Below, piece by piece: positions 31,567 to 42,365 of a stretch of 42,394 nucleotides of DNA (position 1 is the first letter of the stretch; the number at the start of each line of letters is the position of its first letter). A program made the position numbers and the translations under genes. Origin of the DNA: Hepatocystis sp. ex Piliocolobus tephrosceles. Taxonomy: Eukaryota > Apicomplexa > Aconoidasida > Haemosporida > Plasmodiidae. The stretch spans positions 1 through 42,394 of the forward strand of contig CABPSV020000033.1 in NCBI GenBank assembly GCA_902459845.2. Reading direction: 5' to 3'. The notes under the pieces are model-generated. The model did no database searches, was not told the DNA's origin, and worked only from the letters and a program-made list of their open reading frames with translations.

Positions 31567-34500
31567 TCACATTTGGGACATCATTTTGTTACGTATTTGT
31601 TTTTTTATATCCATTTCGTAATGAGTAACATAACTGTCCGATATGATTTTACAATGATGATATTTCAAAATAATTGAATGCATATGCTTATATTGAAAAA
31701 AGTCTGAATATAATTGTGTTGTTAATTTATTAAGTTTTTCTAGATTACAGAAATGTAAATCCAAATATTGGTCATAATAGTTAATTCCATCAGAAAGAAA
31801 AATATAATAAAATTTATGTTTTTTATCATCCTTACAGTTTTTTAAGGCTCTATATAGTTTCATATAAATTGCATTTTCAACATTTTTATAACTATTGTTA
31901 TTACTATCTTTTACATTGTCATTATTATGATCATCGTTAGCATTATTTTGATAACGTTCAATTTCCTTTTCCAAATTTTTTATATTTTGTATTATCGAAT
32001 TCGAAATTTTTGAAAAGTAAAATTTCAAAATGTCTATTAACGATTGATCTGTATTATTATTACCATTACAATTGTTAAATGTGCCCATTTCATTTTGAAT
32101 AGAATCATTATGATCAAACTTTGAAGATATATTTTTTGAATTATTATTTTTATGTAATAATAAATCCTTTTTCTGTTTTTCTTGATTAAAATTTTTATTA
32201 TATACATTTTTGTTTGTTTTTAAATTAGAACTATTTAAAACGGTGCTTTTTTTTATCGTCTGCTTTGTTTTGCATGTGTTATTATTATTATTGTTATTTT
32301 CCTGCTGTTTGTTTTCGAACCCAATTATAGGCATCAATTCATTGTTAATTTTATATATAATTTCAATATTATTTAAATTAAAAATATAATTAATTAAATT
32401 CCATAATACATAATGAATAACAATTGAAGCTACACCTTCGCAGCAAAACATTAATTTCCTTTTGCTATCGTTCAGTATATTTAAATATAAATTTACATAC
32501 TGATCTAAATTTGTTGAGAGTTTTTTTTTTTTTTCATTTATAGATTCCTTTGATTGTAATTTGTTCTGTTCATTGCAATAACTATCATTAATTATTTTTA
32601 CCATTTCATTAATATAGTTAGTACTGTCAATAAGTTCATATAAAGTATCACAATAAATTAGAATTCGTAGTTCTTCTATAATGCTTATTTTTTTATTTAA
32701 AAATTGAATAAAGGCTTCTTGTTCTTTGTTATTATTAATAGTAGTATATTCTTCGTTTTTATTTTTTAAATATCTATACTCGTTGATTATGTTATTACTT
32801 ACATATATATCCTTAGATTCAATGTTATCCTCTCTTTTATTTTTTTCTAAAATTTGTATTTTCGATTTATTTATTACATCTTCTTTCAAATTACATAGTA
32901 AACAATATAATGATTCTATTGATATAACTTTTTCGGAAAGTGCATAGATAGAAGTATAACTGTAAATTTTAGAAAATTTATTTAAATAATTATGTGGATT
33001 GTCAATTATATTTGTAATAGCATTTTCTGCATGATATTTAGTTTGAAAAGTAAGGGGTGAATTTTTATTACCATATAAAAAATAATATTTATTTACATCT
33101 TTTTTTATTTCTTCATTATAATGAATTAAAAAGTTGTTTAATTGTTTATATTCTTCTTGTTTTTTTATAATAAAATATATACTATTTATCCCTAATTTAT
33201 CATTACAATTTCGTATATCGACAATAATGTCTTCGATAGTTTCTTTTTTCGTAAAAAAACAACATACTATATATATGTAAAAGTCAATTATTTTTAAAAT
33301 ATATTTATTTGTTTCTTCTTTCAAGTTAGGTAATAGTACAGAAAGTGTAAAATAATTTTGAAGTATAGTTGTTAATGTGTTACTAGAATACGATGAAACG
33401 ATATCAAAATTAACAATTTCAAATTTATCCATTTGATAAATTTTATTTTTTGCTTCGTTCCCTACGGGATGGTTATTTTTTATATCACAATTGTAGTGAA
33501 CGTCAAAGTTTGAATGATCACAGGATATTTTATCATAGTTATCATCATTGTAAAATTGTTGCACTATTTCATCCACATTTGTAACAGTATCGGTACATGA
33601 TAATATGTTGTTTTGTGTGTTACTACTTTCTTTTAACAAATTTGTGTCATTTATATTATCATTTATATTATCATTTGCATTATCATTTGCATTATCATTT
33701 ACATTATCATTTACATTATCATTTATATTATCATTTACATTGTCATTTATATTATCATTTATATTATCATTTATATTATCATTTATATTATCATTTATAT
33801 TATCATTTATATTATCATTTATATTATCATTTACATGTTCTGTTAATTCTTTATGATGAAAAAGTTGTTCTTCTAGTGTTTCAATATCTAATCTTATTAA
33901 TGGGTTTTCTGAAAATTTAATATTCAAAAAATTATTAAAAGTTTGTTTATAGAAAGATATAACATTTAAAAAATGAAATTTTGGTTTATAAATCGATTGA
34001 TTAATTTTGATAGGTATTCTTGTCCAATTGTCTTCATTAATAACATCATTTAATTTTTTGACGTTAAAGTAAAACATATTTAACAAATTGCTTTTAATTT
34101 TTTTTTCTAATTCTATAAAAATCATGTTATCTTTAATGAAATTGTACAAATTAGAATTTGTATCTTGATCTAGCATATTGATGTTATTAAAATCGTTATT
34201 GAAAAATGCTTTATATATATCTTCTATTTGTTTCTCTTTATTTATTTTGCTATTTTTTTCGTTGTTTTTTTCGCTATCTCTTTCATTATTTATTTTGCTA
34301 TTTTTTTCGTTGTTTTTTTCGCTATCCTTTTCATTATTATTCGAAATAGCTAACACAGTGGTTCGTAGTTCATATGTACACTTGTTAGAACAACTGTTTT
34401 CAAAGAATAAAGAATGAATACAAAACATAATATTTATAATTATAAATCCAAATATATATGTAAAATTAAGATTATCCATTTGAATATGTTCAATTATTGT

Positions 34501-36891
34501 TTTTATTACATTTTCAATATTTCTTACAAATTTGTGTTTGGAGTTTATCAATGTATTTGCATTGTTTTGCGCAAAATTTATATATTCCTCGTAATAATCA
34601 TATTTAGTAATTTTATTATTGATGTATTTTTCGATCTCTTCATTCATTCTTAAAAAGTTTTCAGAAAAAGGATAATTTTCATCATTAATAATTTTTATAC
34701 ATTTTGCTGTTATAGATGTATCATCGTAGTTGTTTATTTCATAATATTTCGAAAAAATGGAGTAAGAATTTTGTTTCATAGTAGTATTAAATATATCATA
34801 CAATTTTGAATTATTTTTATGTATATTTTCATTATTACTATTTTGTTTAGACTCTTGTCTGTTTTGTGATGAAACATTTATTTTTTTTTGGTCATCATAT
34901 GTATGTTCATTTAATTGGGAAAAAATTTGCTCATGCATAAGTATGTTATCATTTTTAGTAAATGTTTTATTAGGAACATTTATTATTGTATAATATTTTT
35001 CATTTTTATTCCACTCTAAAATATGGTTTTCCATTAAGGCAGTATTTGGTATTAAATTTTTGTAACAGTTTAACAAATGTGTAATAAAAAAATCGTATTT
35101 ATTTAAAATGTCAAATACGACTTCAAAAATTTTAACAAGAGAAGTAAAACTATTTTTTCCCTTCATTTTTTGTACTAATTCATCTAACGGAATAAATAAA
35201 AAATTATCTTGTTCTGAAAATAAGTTTTGTTTGTATTCATTTGTATGTTTCTGATTATTTTCGTTTTTTCTCATATTTAATTTTTTCTCATCCCTATTTA
35301 AATAATCGAAAATTTTAATGCTTCTATTAATAAAATCGTTTGTTTTATATTTTTTTGAAAATAGTGTATTTTTTTTACCTATATTAGTATTAAATGAGTG
35401 TACACTTATGTTATCTTCATCACGTTCAAGCACATTTTTATTAGTGTTTATAGTTTTATCATTTATATTTTTAACTAAATTTTGTTCATCGCATGACATG
35501 TCATTATAACTTATGCTTGTATTCATATTTCGATTTAACGGGTCATTAATATTATCACATGTGTTTTCATTGTTATGCAAAAAATTTTCATTTTGTTTTT
35601 GCATTTGTTGTTGTATTTGTTGTTGCATTTGTTGTTGCATTTGTTGTTGCATTTGTTGTTGCATTTGTTGTTGCATTTGTTGTTGCATTGGATGTTGTTG
35701 CATTGGATGTTGTTGCTGTGTAAATTTTCCTATTTTATCTTGCTTATTCGTTTTCTCTACTCTTTCAATTTTGTTATGTTCCAATTCATTATGCATGTGT
35801 TTCGTTTTATCCATAATAACAAATGAAAAAATAATTTGTTTCGACATTTTGTGAAAACATTGATATACATGAGCCAACAAATTTTCAATAAAGTTAAAAG
35901 GTTTTGATTTAAAAAGTAAGTAATATATTTTAATTGATTTGTTTAGTAAATCTTTTAAGTTTTTATTAGAATTGTTTGCAAATAAAAAATCAACAAAGCT
36001 TGTCTGATTTGTTTGTTTTAATTTGTTAAAATATTCAGAATGCATTTTTTCTTTAAATTTATGTATACAGTTAATATTTTTTAAGACCTCATGGTTGCTA
36101 TTTATGTAATCGGATAATTCAAAATATACTAGAGCTGCGTATTCATAATTTTTTTTCAGTATATTTTTAAAAATTAATTTATCGTAAATATATGCGATAT
36201 ATATAATTAAAATAATTAAATTAATTTTTTGATAATTTTTTTTTTGAGAAACTAAATCTACAATATTTAAACTTTCTTTATATTTTTTTTCTTGTAATGC
36301 TTTTAATTCATTTATATTATCGGCTAATAATTTTTTTATATTGGTAAGGTAATTTTCTATTTCTTTAACTTTAATTGTGTTGGTAATAATAGTTTTATAT
36401 TTTTTTTCTAATTTTTTATATATAGCTGTTTCTATCTCATTTCTTATCGAATTTAAATTGTTTATAATTTTCATTATTTCTTCCACATTATAAATATCAT
36501 TAACTTTATCAAATTCTTGCTCGAACACAATTTTTTCTCTTTCTTCATAAATATGTGTCTCATATTTTTGTTCTGAGTTAAGATAATAATCTATACCAGT
36601 GGATATGTTTTTACCCAATTTGCAACAATTTTGTTTTTCTTCATTATCTTTGTTATTATTCTCGTTGTAATTTTGGAATTGGTAATGATCTTTTTTTTCA
36701 TTTAGCATATGCAACGTTTTGTCAGCGTTAGAACATATTTCATTATTATGCGATTTACATACATTATTTTTTTTAAATTGCATAGCATCATTATTAGAAT
36801 AAAAGTAAACTTCATTTCCTGTAAGATGATTTACACTGGCACCTATGTCAAAAAATAAAACTTGATCATCTTGTGTTTTCTTATTATCCAT
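31567..36891 (-). CDS. Vps50/syndetin-like vesicle tethering subunit, expanded
   Basis: This 1774-aa single-exon protein has an N-terminal helical region (about 122-294) with the layout of VPS50/VPS54: IYKKLEKKY, a leucine heptad block, KNYQKINLII and then NYEYAALVYFELSDYI. Later, SSNTLTTILQNYF...IIDFYIYIVCCFF (about 1169-1215) corresponds to the VPS50 segment SNSLTTxLR...LFDYYLYxxxxFF. ALSEKVISIESLYCLL (about 1315-1330) and LYLNILNDSKRKL...EGVA (about 1463-1480) also follow the VPS50 order. This points to the EARP/GARP tethering complexes that act in endosome recycling and endosome-to-Golgi transport. Asn-rich insertions, a Gln/Met array and an NDNI array roughly double the usual length (~960 aa). 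No signal peptide or clear membrane anchor is present. Another CATCHR-type tether (VPS54) is the main alternative. Confidence 0.92.
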   Translation of the reverse strand: MDNKKTQDDQVLFFDIGASVNHLTGNEVYFYSNNDAMQFKKNNVCKSHNNEICSNADKTLHMLNEKKDHYQFQNYNENNNKDNEEKQNCCKLGKNISTGIDYYLNSEQKYETHIYEEREKIVFEQEFDKVNDIYNVEEIMKIINNLNSIRNEIETAIYKKLEKKYKTIITNTIKVKEIENYLTNIKKLLADNINELKALQEKKYKESLNIVDLVSQKKNYQKINLIILIIYIAYIYDKLIFKNILKKNYEYAALVYFELSDYINSNHEVLKNINCIHKFKEKMHSEYFNKLKQTNQTSFVDFLFANNSNKNLKDLLNKSIKIYYLLFKSKPFNFIENLLAHVYQCFHKMSKQIIFSFVIMDKTKHMHNELEHNKIERVEKTNKQDKIGKFTQQQHPMQQHPMQQQMQQQMQQQMQQQMQQQMQQQIQQQMQKQNENFLHNNENTCDNINDPLNRNMNTSISYNDMSCDEQNLVKNINDKTINTNKNVLERDEDNISVHSFNTNIGKKNTLFSKKYKTNDFINRSIKIFDYLNRDEKKLNMRKNENNQKHTNEYKQNLFSEQDNFLFIPLDELVQKMKGKNSFTSLVKIFEVVFDILNKYDFFITHLLNCYKNLIPNTALMENHILEWNKNEKYYTIINVPNKTFTKNDNILMHEQIFSQLNEHTYDDQKKINVSSQNRQESKQNSNNENIHKNNSKLYDIFNTTMKQNSYSIFSKYYEINNYDDTSITAKCIKIINDENYPFSENFLRMNEEIEKYINNKITKYDYYEEYINFAQNNANTLINSKHKFVRNIENVIKTIIEHIQMDNLNFTYIFGFIIINIMFCIHSLFFENSCSNKCTYELRTTVLAISNNNEKDSEKNNEKNSKINNERDSEKNNEKNSKINKEKQIEDIYKAFFNNDFNNINMLDQDTNSNLYNFIKDNMIFIELEKKIKSNLLNMFYFNVKKLNDVINEDNWTRIPIKINQSIYKPKFHFLNVISFYKQTFNNFLNIKFSENPLIRLDIETLEEQLFHHKELTEHVNDNINDNINDNINDNINDNINDNINDNINDNVNDNINDNVNDNVNDNANDNANDNINDNINDTNLLKESSNTQNNILSCTDTVTNVDEIVQQFYNDDNYDKISCDHSNFDVHYNCDIKNNHPVGNEAKNKIYQMDKFEIVNFDIVSSYSSNTLTTILQNYFTLSVLLPNLKEETNKYILKIIDFYIYIVCCFFTKKETIEDIIVDIRNCNDKLGINSIYFIIKKQEEYKQLNNFLIHYNEEIKKDVNKYYFLYGNKNSPLTFQTKYHAENAITNIIDNPHNYLNKFSKIYSYTSIYALSEKVISIESLYCLLCNLKEDVINKSKIQILEKNKREDNIESKDIYVSNNIINEYRYLKNKNEEYTTINNNKEQEAFIQFLNKKISIIEELRILIYCDTLYELIDSTNYINEMVKIINDSYCNEQNKLQSKESINEKKKKLSTNLDQYVNLYLNILNDSKRKLMFCCEGVASIVIHYVLWNLINYIFNLNNIEIIYKINNELMPIIGFENKQQENNNNNNNTCKTKQTIKKSTVLNSSNLKTNKNVYNKNFNQEKQKKDLLLHKNNNSKNISSKFDHNDSIQNEMGTFNNCNGNNNTDQSLIDILKFYFSKISNSIIQNIKNLEKEIERYQNNANDDHNNDNVKDSNNNSYKNVENAIYMKLYRALKNCKDDKKHKFYYIFLSDGINYYDQYLDLHFCNLEKLNKLTTQLYSDFFQYKHMHSIILKYHHCKIISDSYVTHYEMDIKKQIRNKMMSQM
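33647..33834 (-). repeat. 12-bp coding repeat (NDNI)n
   Basis: About 15.5 units of ATTATCATTTAT encode Asn-Asp-Asn-Ile, with Ile changing to Val or Ala near one end. It lies in a poorly conserved part of the Vps50-like protein and is likely length-polymorphic. Confidence 0.93.
35597..35720 (-). repeat. 12-bp coding repeat (QQQM)n
   Basis: Units of TGTTGTTGCATT encode Gln-Gln-Gln-Met, with QQHPM variants at one end. It is the only Gln-rich tract in a window dominated by Asn tracts and has higher G+C than its surroundings. Confidence 0.93.
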
Positions 36892-36989
36892 ATTTTCTTC
36901 TATTTTTTATTACTTTATTATTTTTTTGCATTTTATAAAAACGCGAGGAAAAAAAAAAAACTAAAAATAAACTTGATAAAATTAGATCA

Positions 36990-37160
36990 TGTCAAATTAA
37001 ATCAAATCAAATCAAGTTAAATCAAATCAAATAAAAAAAACTCAAATAAAAAAAAATCAAATAAAAAAATATCAAATAAAAAAAAATCAAATAAAAAAAT
37101 ATCAAATAAAAAAATATCAAATAAAAAAATATCAAATAAAAAAAAATCAAATAAACATAA
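36990..37160. repeat. AAATC and 15-bp CAAATAAAAAAATAT repeats
   Basis: Short AAATC repeats (from about 36990) pass into about nine 15-bp units of CAAATAAAAAAATAT or CAAATAAAAAAAAAT. It lies about 100-260 bp upstream of the Vps50-like start. Confidence 0.9.
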
Positions 37161-37317
37161 GGTTTGGTTAGAAAACAAATTTCATTAGTTTTGATACTTT
37201 GAACTACAAAGCGAATTAATAAACAAAACAAATTAACCATGTGATATTACATGTGTATGTATCTATACATTAATTATGTTAATTATATTACTTATTACTT
37301 AAAACTAAAAAAAAGAT

Positions 37318-37372
37318 AGAGAAAAATAGGAAAAAATAGGGAAAAATAGGGAAAAATTGGGAAAAACATAAA
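37318..37372. repeat. 10-11-bp GGGAAAAATA repeat
   Basis: About five units of GGGAAAAATA or a close variant in tandem. Confidence 0.85.
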
Positions 37373-37446
37373 AAAAAGAATAATCAATAAAAAAAAAAGT
37401 TGTATATTAAATCGTAAGTTTAATTGTTTTAACGTTTAACTGTTTG

Positions 37447-37477
<31 letters not shown>

Positions 37478-37699
37478 CATAGCTTACAATTAAAAAAAAA
37501 ATATATAAGTATAAATGAACAAAATAAAATAGCAGTCTCTTTAATTTACTCAATAAAATTTTTTATATTTCGATGATTATAAGAAATATGAAAGAGTTAA
37601 ATTTTTTAAGTTAGGAGGGGAAAAAAATTGCTTACATGTATATATGTACAAAAATATAAATATATATATATATTTTTTTTATTTATTTGACAGTTTACA

Positions 37700-37876
37700 A
37701 TGAATAAACAATCATATGATATTTGTAAGCTTTAAATAAAGCGAAAAATTGATATTATAATAATTTTAGTAACCATGTGTACAATGCTTTGTATAAAAAT
37801 ACGAGCATTTAAAATCATAATTCCTGAACAACTTGCTTTAAAAGTTATATTAATTTTCATTTACCGACAGTTTTAA
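37700..37876 (+). CDS. Candidate two-exon micro-gene
   Basis: An ATG at 37700 opens a 25-nt exon (MNKQSYDI) that ends at a GTAAGC donor (37725). A TTTTAG acceptor (37768-37769) starts a second exon that joins in frame and reads LTMCTMLCIKIRAFKIIIPE, then continues to a stop at 37874-37876, giving 43 residues. The second exon has unusually balanced composition for intergenic DNA here. The intron would be only 45 nt, and no family is recognised. A pyrimidine-rich stretch ending in CAG just before the ATG could be another acceptor, so an upstream exon is possible. Chance cannot be excluded. Confidence 0.15.
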
Positions 37877-38698
37877 AAAATTAAAAATATTTGTATGTAT
37901 ACATTCATGTAAGCAATTTATTTTTTACATAAATAATGTACAACATTAAACTTTAATAAGCGCTTCAAAAAAAAAAAAAAAGGAAAAGAGCCTTAAAAAA
38001 AAAAAAGAACACATAAATATGTGTAAAAATGTTCGCCTTTTTTAAGACGTTTTTTTATATAAAAACACAATTCATTTAGTAAGAAATAGCTAAATTGAGC
38101 CATAACATCATAAGTATAATGAAGTTATATATCACAAAAAAAAATAAAAAAAATTCACTTTTGTTTGAAATATAAAAAAATCATTGTTTTAACTTATATA
38201 CTAAAATGTGAAATGTATTTTTCTCCTTTTTTTTTAAGCGTTTAGTGTTTTTATCAAAACATATTTTTAAATGTATTCAACGAGTCATTTATTATCCAGC
38301 TCGTTTTATTTTTCGAGTATATTATTGATAATAAAAATATTTTGTTTTTAAAATGTTAAAAAAAAAGGAATGTATATAAATATATTTAAAAGAAAGTTTA
38401 TTTATAAATATTAATAACCGTATGTTTCTTTTTTTTTTTTTTTTTTTTTTTTTTCGTAAAAAAAAAAAAAAAGTAAAAATAAAAAATATTTTAGTACTGC
38501 ACGTTAAAAAGATCTTCATAAATATTATAAATACATACACATTATCAATGAAAATGTATAATAAAACATCACGTATATATATACTTATTTTTAAATACTT
38601 CCATTAAAGCTATTTTCTTTTATGAAAATTAAAAAAAATTTTGTAATAAAATTTTAACAACAATCCATACAAAGATTTTATGTAAAAAAAAAAAAATT

Positions 38699-38708
38699 AA
38701 AAAAAAAA
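38699..38708 (-). terminator. Pol III terminator of tRNA-Tyr
   Basis: A run of ten T on the minus strand directly follows the tRNA discriminator base, as expected for RNA polymerase III termination. Confidence 0.85.
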
Positions 38709-38792
38709 TCCGATGAACCGGAATCGAACCGGTGACCAACAGATAACCGTTACGTCTACAGTCTGCCGCTCTACCAACTGAGCTATCATCGG
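38709..38792 (-). tRNA. tRNA-Tyr (GTA) with 11-nt intron
   Basis: The minus strand folds as a tRNA: acceptor CCGATGA/TCATCGG, D arm GCTC/GAGC, anticodon stem GCAGA/TCTGT, T arm ACCGG/CCGGT with TTCGATT loop, and discriminator A. The anticodon GTA is at 38757-38759. Between the anticodon-stem halves there are 18 nt where 7 are expected, so an 11-nt intron follows position 37, the canonical site for nuclear tRNA-Tyr. It is therefore a nuclear gene needing splicing by tRNA endonuclease and ligase. Internal A box (TAGCTCAGTTGG) and B box (GGTTCGATTCC) are intact. Confidence 0.97.
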
Positions 38793-39298
38793 TTGATAAG
38801 ATAATTACATCAAATAAATAATATAAAAATATAATGCGACTTTATAAATGTACATAAAATTTATTCTTTTTAATTATGTACATATATCTGTGAATTTACA
38901 TATAAATGTTTAAAAATATATGTATATAAATATTAACTTGTGAAAATATAAATAATTGTAATATTTATAAAATAATAAAATTCAATATATGTAAATAATT
39001 AAATACTGATTATGATGCTTAAGAAAAAAATTAATCACATAATTTTTTAAACTTACATATTTTTTTTTTTAATCAAAAAAAAATGTATACCATATATTCA
39101 AATATTCTTGCTGTACTTTGCTTTTTTTTCAATAAAAAAAAAACATACAAAAAAACATTAAAAAAAAAAAAAGTGAATATAAAAGTATGTGTTAAAAATA
39201 TATATATATATATAAACTAATACGAGCAAAAAACAAAATATTGAATTGGTATTGAATTGTTATATATATAAATATTTAAAAAAAATTATAAAAGAGAA
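38793..39298. other. Spacer between tRNA-Tyr and tRNA-Ala
   Basis: About 500 bp of A+T-rich DNA upstream of both divergently transcribed tRNA genes. It has short A/T runs and (TA)n near 39198-39213. No protein gene is seen. tRNA transcription should rely on internal boxes. Confidence 0.75.
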
Positions 39299-39371
39299 GG
39301 GCGATTAGCTCAAGTGGTAGAGCGCTCGCTTAGCATGCGAGAGGTACGGGGATCGATACCCCGATCGTCCA
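39299..39371 (+). tRNA. tRNA-Ala (AGC)
   Basis: A standard 73-nt cloverleaf: acceptor GGGCGAT/ATCGTCC with one G-T pair, D arm GCTC/GAGC, anticodon stem CTCGC/GCGAG around TTAGCAT (anticodon AGC at 39332-39334), T stem CGGGG/CCCCG and discriminator A. AGC will be read as IGC after deamination. There is no intron and no encoded CCA. A T4 terminator follows at 39372-39375. Confidence 0.98.
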
Positions 39372-39375
39372 TTTT
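39372..39375 (+). terminator. Pol III terminator of tRNA-Ala
   Basis: Four T directly after the discriminator base. This is the minimum length for Pol III stop, in contrast to the ten T of the tRNA-Tyr gene. Confidence 0.7.
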
Positions 39376-39419
39376 AACATTATTTTAAATATTCATGAAA
39401 ATAAATGTTGTTATTATAA

Positions 39420-39428
<9 letters not shown>

Positions 39429-39485
<57 letters not shown>
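39429..39485. repeat. Interrupted (TA)n microsatellite beside tRNA-Ala
   Basis: Two TA tracts separated by AAATG, together about 57 bp, starting about 58 bp after the tRNA. Confidence 0.9.
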
Positions 39486-39490
<5 letters not shown>

Positions 39491-39908
39491 TAACAGAATT
39501 TTATATTTGAATTACTATAACATATAAATACACTTTATAATAAATAAACATATAAATTATAATTTTTATGAGATTAATAAATGTACGAGATTTGAAAAAA
39601 AAATTAAGTCGTAAAATTAGATAGTGTAAATGTAAATTTTGTATTGCTCTTAAAATGTAAATAATTAATAATTATTAGCAGATTTAAATTTGCAAACACA
39701 GTTAAATTTTTTTTTTTTTTTTTTTTTTTTTATACCTATGAAAATACGTTACTGCAGCGTTATATATATATATATATATTTAAAATATAATAGTATTTTA
39801 TTTATTTTGTTACATGGTTGTAGTACAATATAATAATTTGTATAGTTTTACTTATTAATTTGTACAAAGTGTTTATTATAAAAAAAAAAGTAAAAATTTT
39901 AATAGTAC

Positions 39909-39942
<34 letters not shown>

Positions 39943-40921
39943 AAAAAAAGTATATATATATTATTAAAAGTGCTCATAGTAATCCTAATTTTTATATTAG
40001 CTTTATTTTTTTTTGTTTTTTTTTATAACACATATTGATCAATATGCTATTAGTTCATTTATATACATTCCTGTATGTACATACAAAATAGCATTTGTTT
40101 TATATAAAGTGTCTTTGTATTTGTACTTTTTTTTTTTGTCCTATTATTTTTTTCTTCAAATATATTTTTTTATAATTTTATAATCGTTAGGATCCTTAAT
40201 AAAAACGTTTTTTTTTATAACTACATCTAATTAAAAATTATTTTTAACATTATGGAATAAATGGTTTAATTTCATATTATCTTTTAAATAATGAATTTTT
40301 TATAAAAATGTGTTATTTTGTTTTTTATTATTGTATTTTAAACTCTTTTTTGTTTTTTTATTATGTATGATATTTGTAGTCTTTTTTACTAACACTTGTT
40401 ATTCATGTCAAAGTAAATTACATTTAATTTTTAGTAATAATACTATTATATAAAGATAATGTTGTATTTTTAAGCATGGAATATATTTATTGAAAAAATG
40501 CATATCTACTATAAATATGATATGACAAGTTTTTTTTCAAATTATATGTGTTTAAACTTATAACCAAATTCGTTTGATATTTTTTTATGTAAAACAAATG
40601 ATTAAAAAATTTTTTAAAAAATAAAACTACTCAATTTTGTATAATACATTGTTATTATTTTTGTTATTGTAATACAATTAGTTTATAATATATTATTGGT
40701 ATTATCTTTATAAATGTTCCATTTAAGATTCTATGTATATGCACTACACATGATAAACAAAAGATATTAAAATAAATATATTCATTTTTTTTTTATAAAA
40801 TGATAAGAATATATAAATATACAAAAAAAAAAAAAAGCATAATGTAACAAAAGTTGTAACAAAAAAAAAAAAATTGCAAAGTTTTAAATTGTTGGATATT
40901 ATGGTTAACTTACATACATAA

Positions 40922-40952
<31 letters not shown>

Positions 40953-41550
40953 GTTTAAGATTGTTATTATTTATGGCAATTTGTCTTTTTTAATTTATTA
41001 TTATTTGGGATAGTCACAAAATTATGAGAAGCTTATATTTTTATATATATATTTTGAATGAGTTATATTAATAATTAGGAAGTACGCTTATTATGTATAT
41101 TTTATTTTAAGGCAAATTTCGTTTTCTTTTCATAGTTAAAAGCGGCATGTTTTTTTATATACTAATATTATAGCTAAAGGTTTATATTTCTTTTTTTTCT
41201 TTTTTTTTAATATCCATTTTCAATGTCCATTTTATTTATTGGTAATAACCACAAAGAGTTGCATTATGTATAATATATAAATTTTAATAATTATAATACT
41301 ATGGAATTTGGGTTATTAAATAATAAGGTAGCAGTATTAATTTTTTTTTTATAATAATATTCGTATTATTCATATTTTAAAAAAAATAGCAAATATATAA
41401 ATAAAGAATGTAAAATAAAAATATACATTTATTCTATGTAAAAAAAAAAAAAAATGTAAATAACATCATAAAACACTTTTAAATTATTTTATATTTAATT
41501 GCATGTGAATGTATATTTTTTTTTATATGTCATGTGAAATAAGTATTTTA

Positions 41551-41668
41551 ATTAAATGTTTTAAATAAATGTTTTAAATAAATGTTTTTTAAATAATTGT
41601 TTTAAATAAATGTTTTAAATAAATGTTTTAAATAAATGTTTTAAATAAATGTTTTAAATAAATGTTTT
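41551..41668. repeat. 13-bp TGTTTTAAATAAA tandem repeat
   Basis: About nine units of TGTTTTAAATAAA, one with an insertion near 41586-41598. Confidence 0.9.
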
Positions 41669-41990
41669 AGGTTGATGCACATTTTATTTACAATTTTTTT
41701 TTAGTTTTAACAAATGTGTAACATTTTTATAGATTACACTGGTTTATTGTGTTAATGTTTTTTATATACACACATTTAGCATTAGATTAAGAAAAAGTGT
41801 TAACGCGTAAATAAGTAGTGGATTTTTTTTATTATATTTGAAACCACATAAAAAGTAAAAAGCGCACTTATAATAATAACAATTTAAAAAAAAATGTATA
41901 CAAATAAAATGGTCACAAATTATTTTTTGTTTTTTATGAAATATGTTAAAATTTTGAAATTTATAAAAATTGATAAAAAAATGTAACATT

Positions 41991-42118
41991 TGAAAATGTA
42001 ATATATATAATGTTTTAATTTGAATACAAAGAAATAGAATATTTTATTGTAATTGAAAATGTAACATATATCATGCTTTAACTTGAATACAAAAAAATAA
42101 AATATTTTATTATAAATA
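41991..42118. repeat. 63-bp direct duplication
   Basis: Two copies start at 41991 and 42054 with TGAAAATGTAA. Both contain a TTTGAATACAAAGAAATA- or CTTGAATACAAAAAAATA-type core and differ at roughly one base in eight. It is an old tandem duplication. Confidence 0.85.
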
Positions 42119-42244
42119 TTAATAAAAAAATAGCAAAACACATCTATTCTTTTTATATATAATGTAAAATCTTAACATATAGTTAGGATATTTTTTTTAT
42201 GGTTGGTGTAACATTAAAACTTTTACATTTTTACTTGTAAACTA

Positions 42245-42365
42245 CTGAAAAATACTAGTTAAAAAAATACCATTTGAAAAAAATACTACTTAAAAAAATA
42301 CCACTTAAAAAAATATTACTTAAAAAAACACCACTTAAAAAAACACCACTTAAAAAAACACCACA
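42245..42365. repeat. 15-bp CCACTTAAAAAAACA tandem repeat
   Basis: Seven or eight units, from more diverged (CTAGTTAAAAAAATA) on the left to nearly identical (CCACTTAAAAAAACA) on the right, close to the window edge. Confidence 0.9.

Larger units (their letters stand above)
36892..38708. other. Intergenic region upstream of the Vps50-like gene
   Basis: It contains a 15-bp CAAATAAAAAAATAT repeat (about 36990-37160), a GGGAAAAATA repeat (37318-37372), a run of T (about 37451-37477) and a possible two-exon micro-ORF (37700-37876). ORFs near 37022-37240 and 38322-38607 are simple-sequence products. Confidence 0.7.

Noticed and set aside
33597..33920. His/Tyr/Leu and Ser/Phe/Leu + strand repeat ORFs
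   Set aside because: They are the complementary frames of the NDNI coding repeat.
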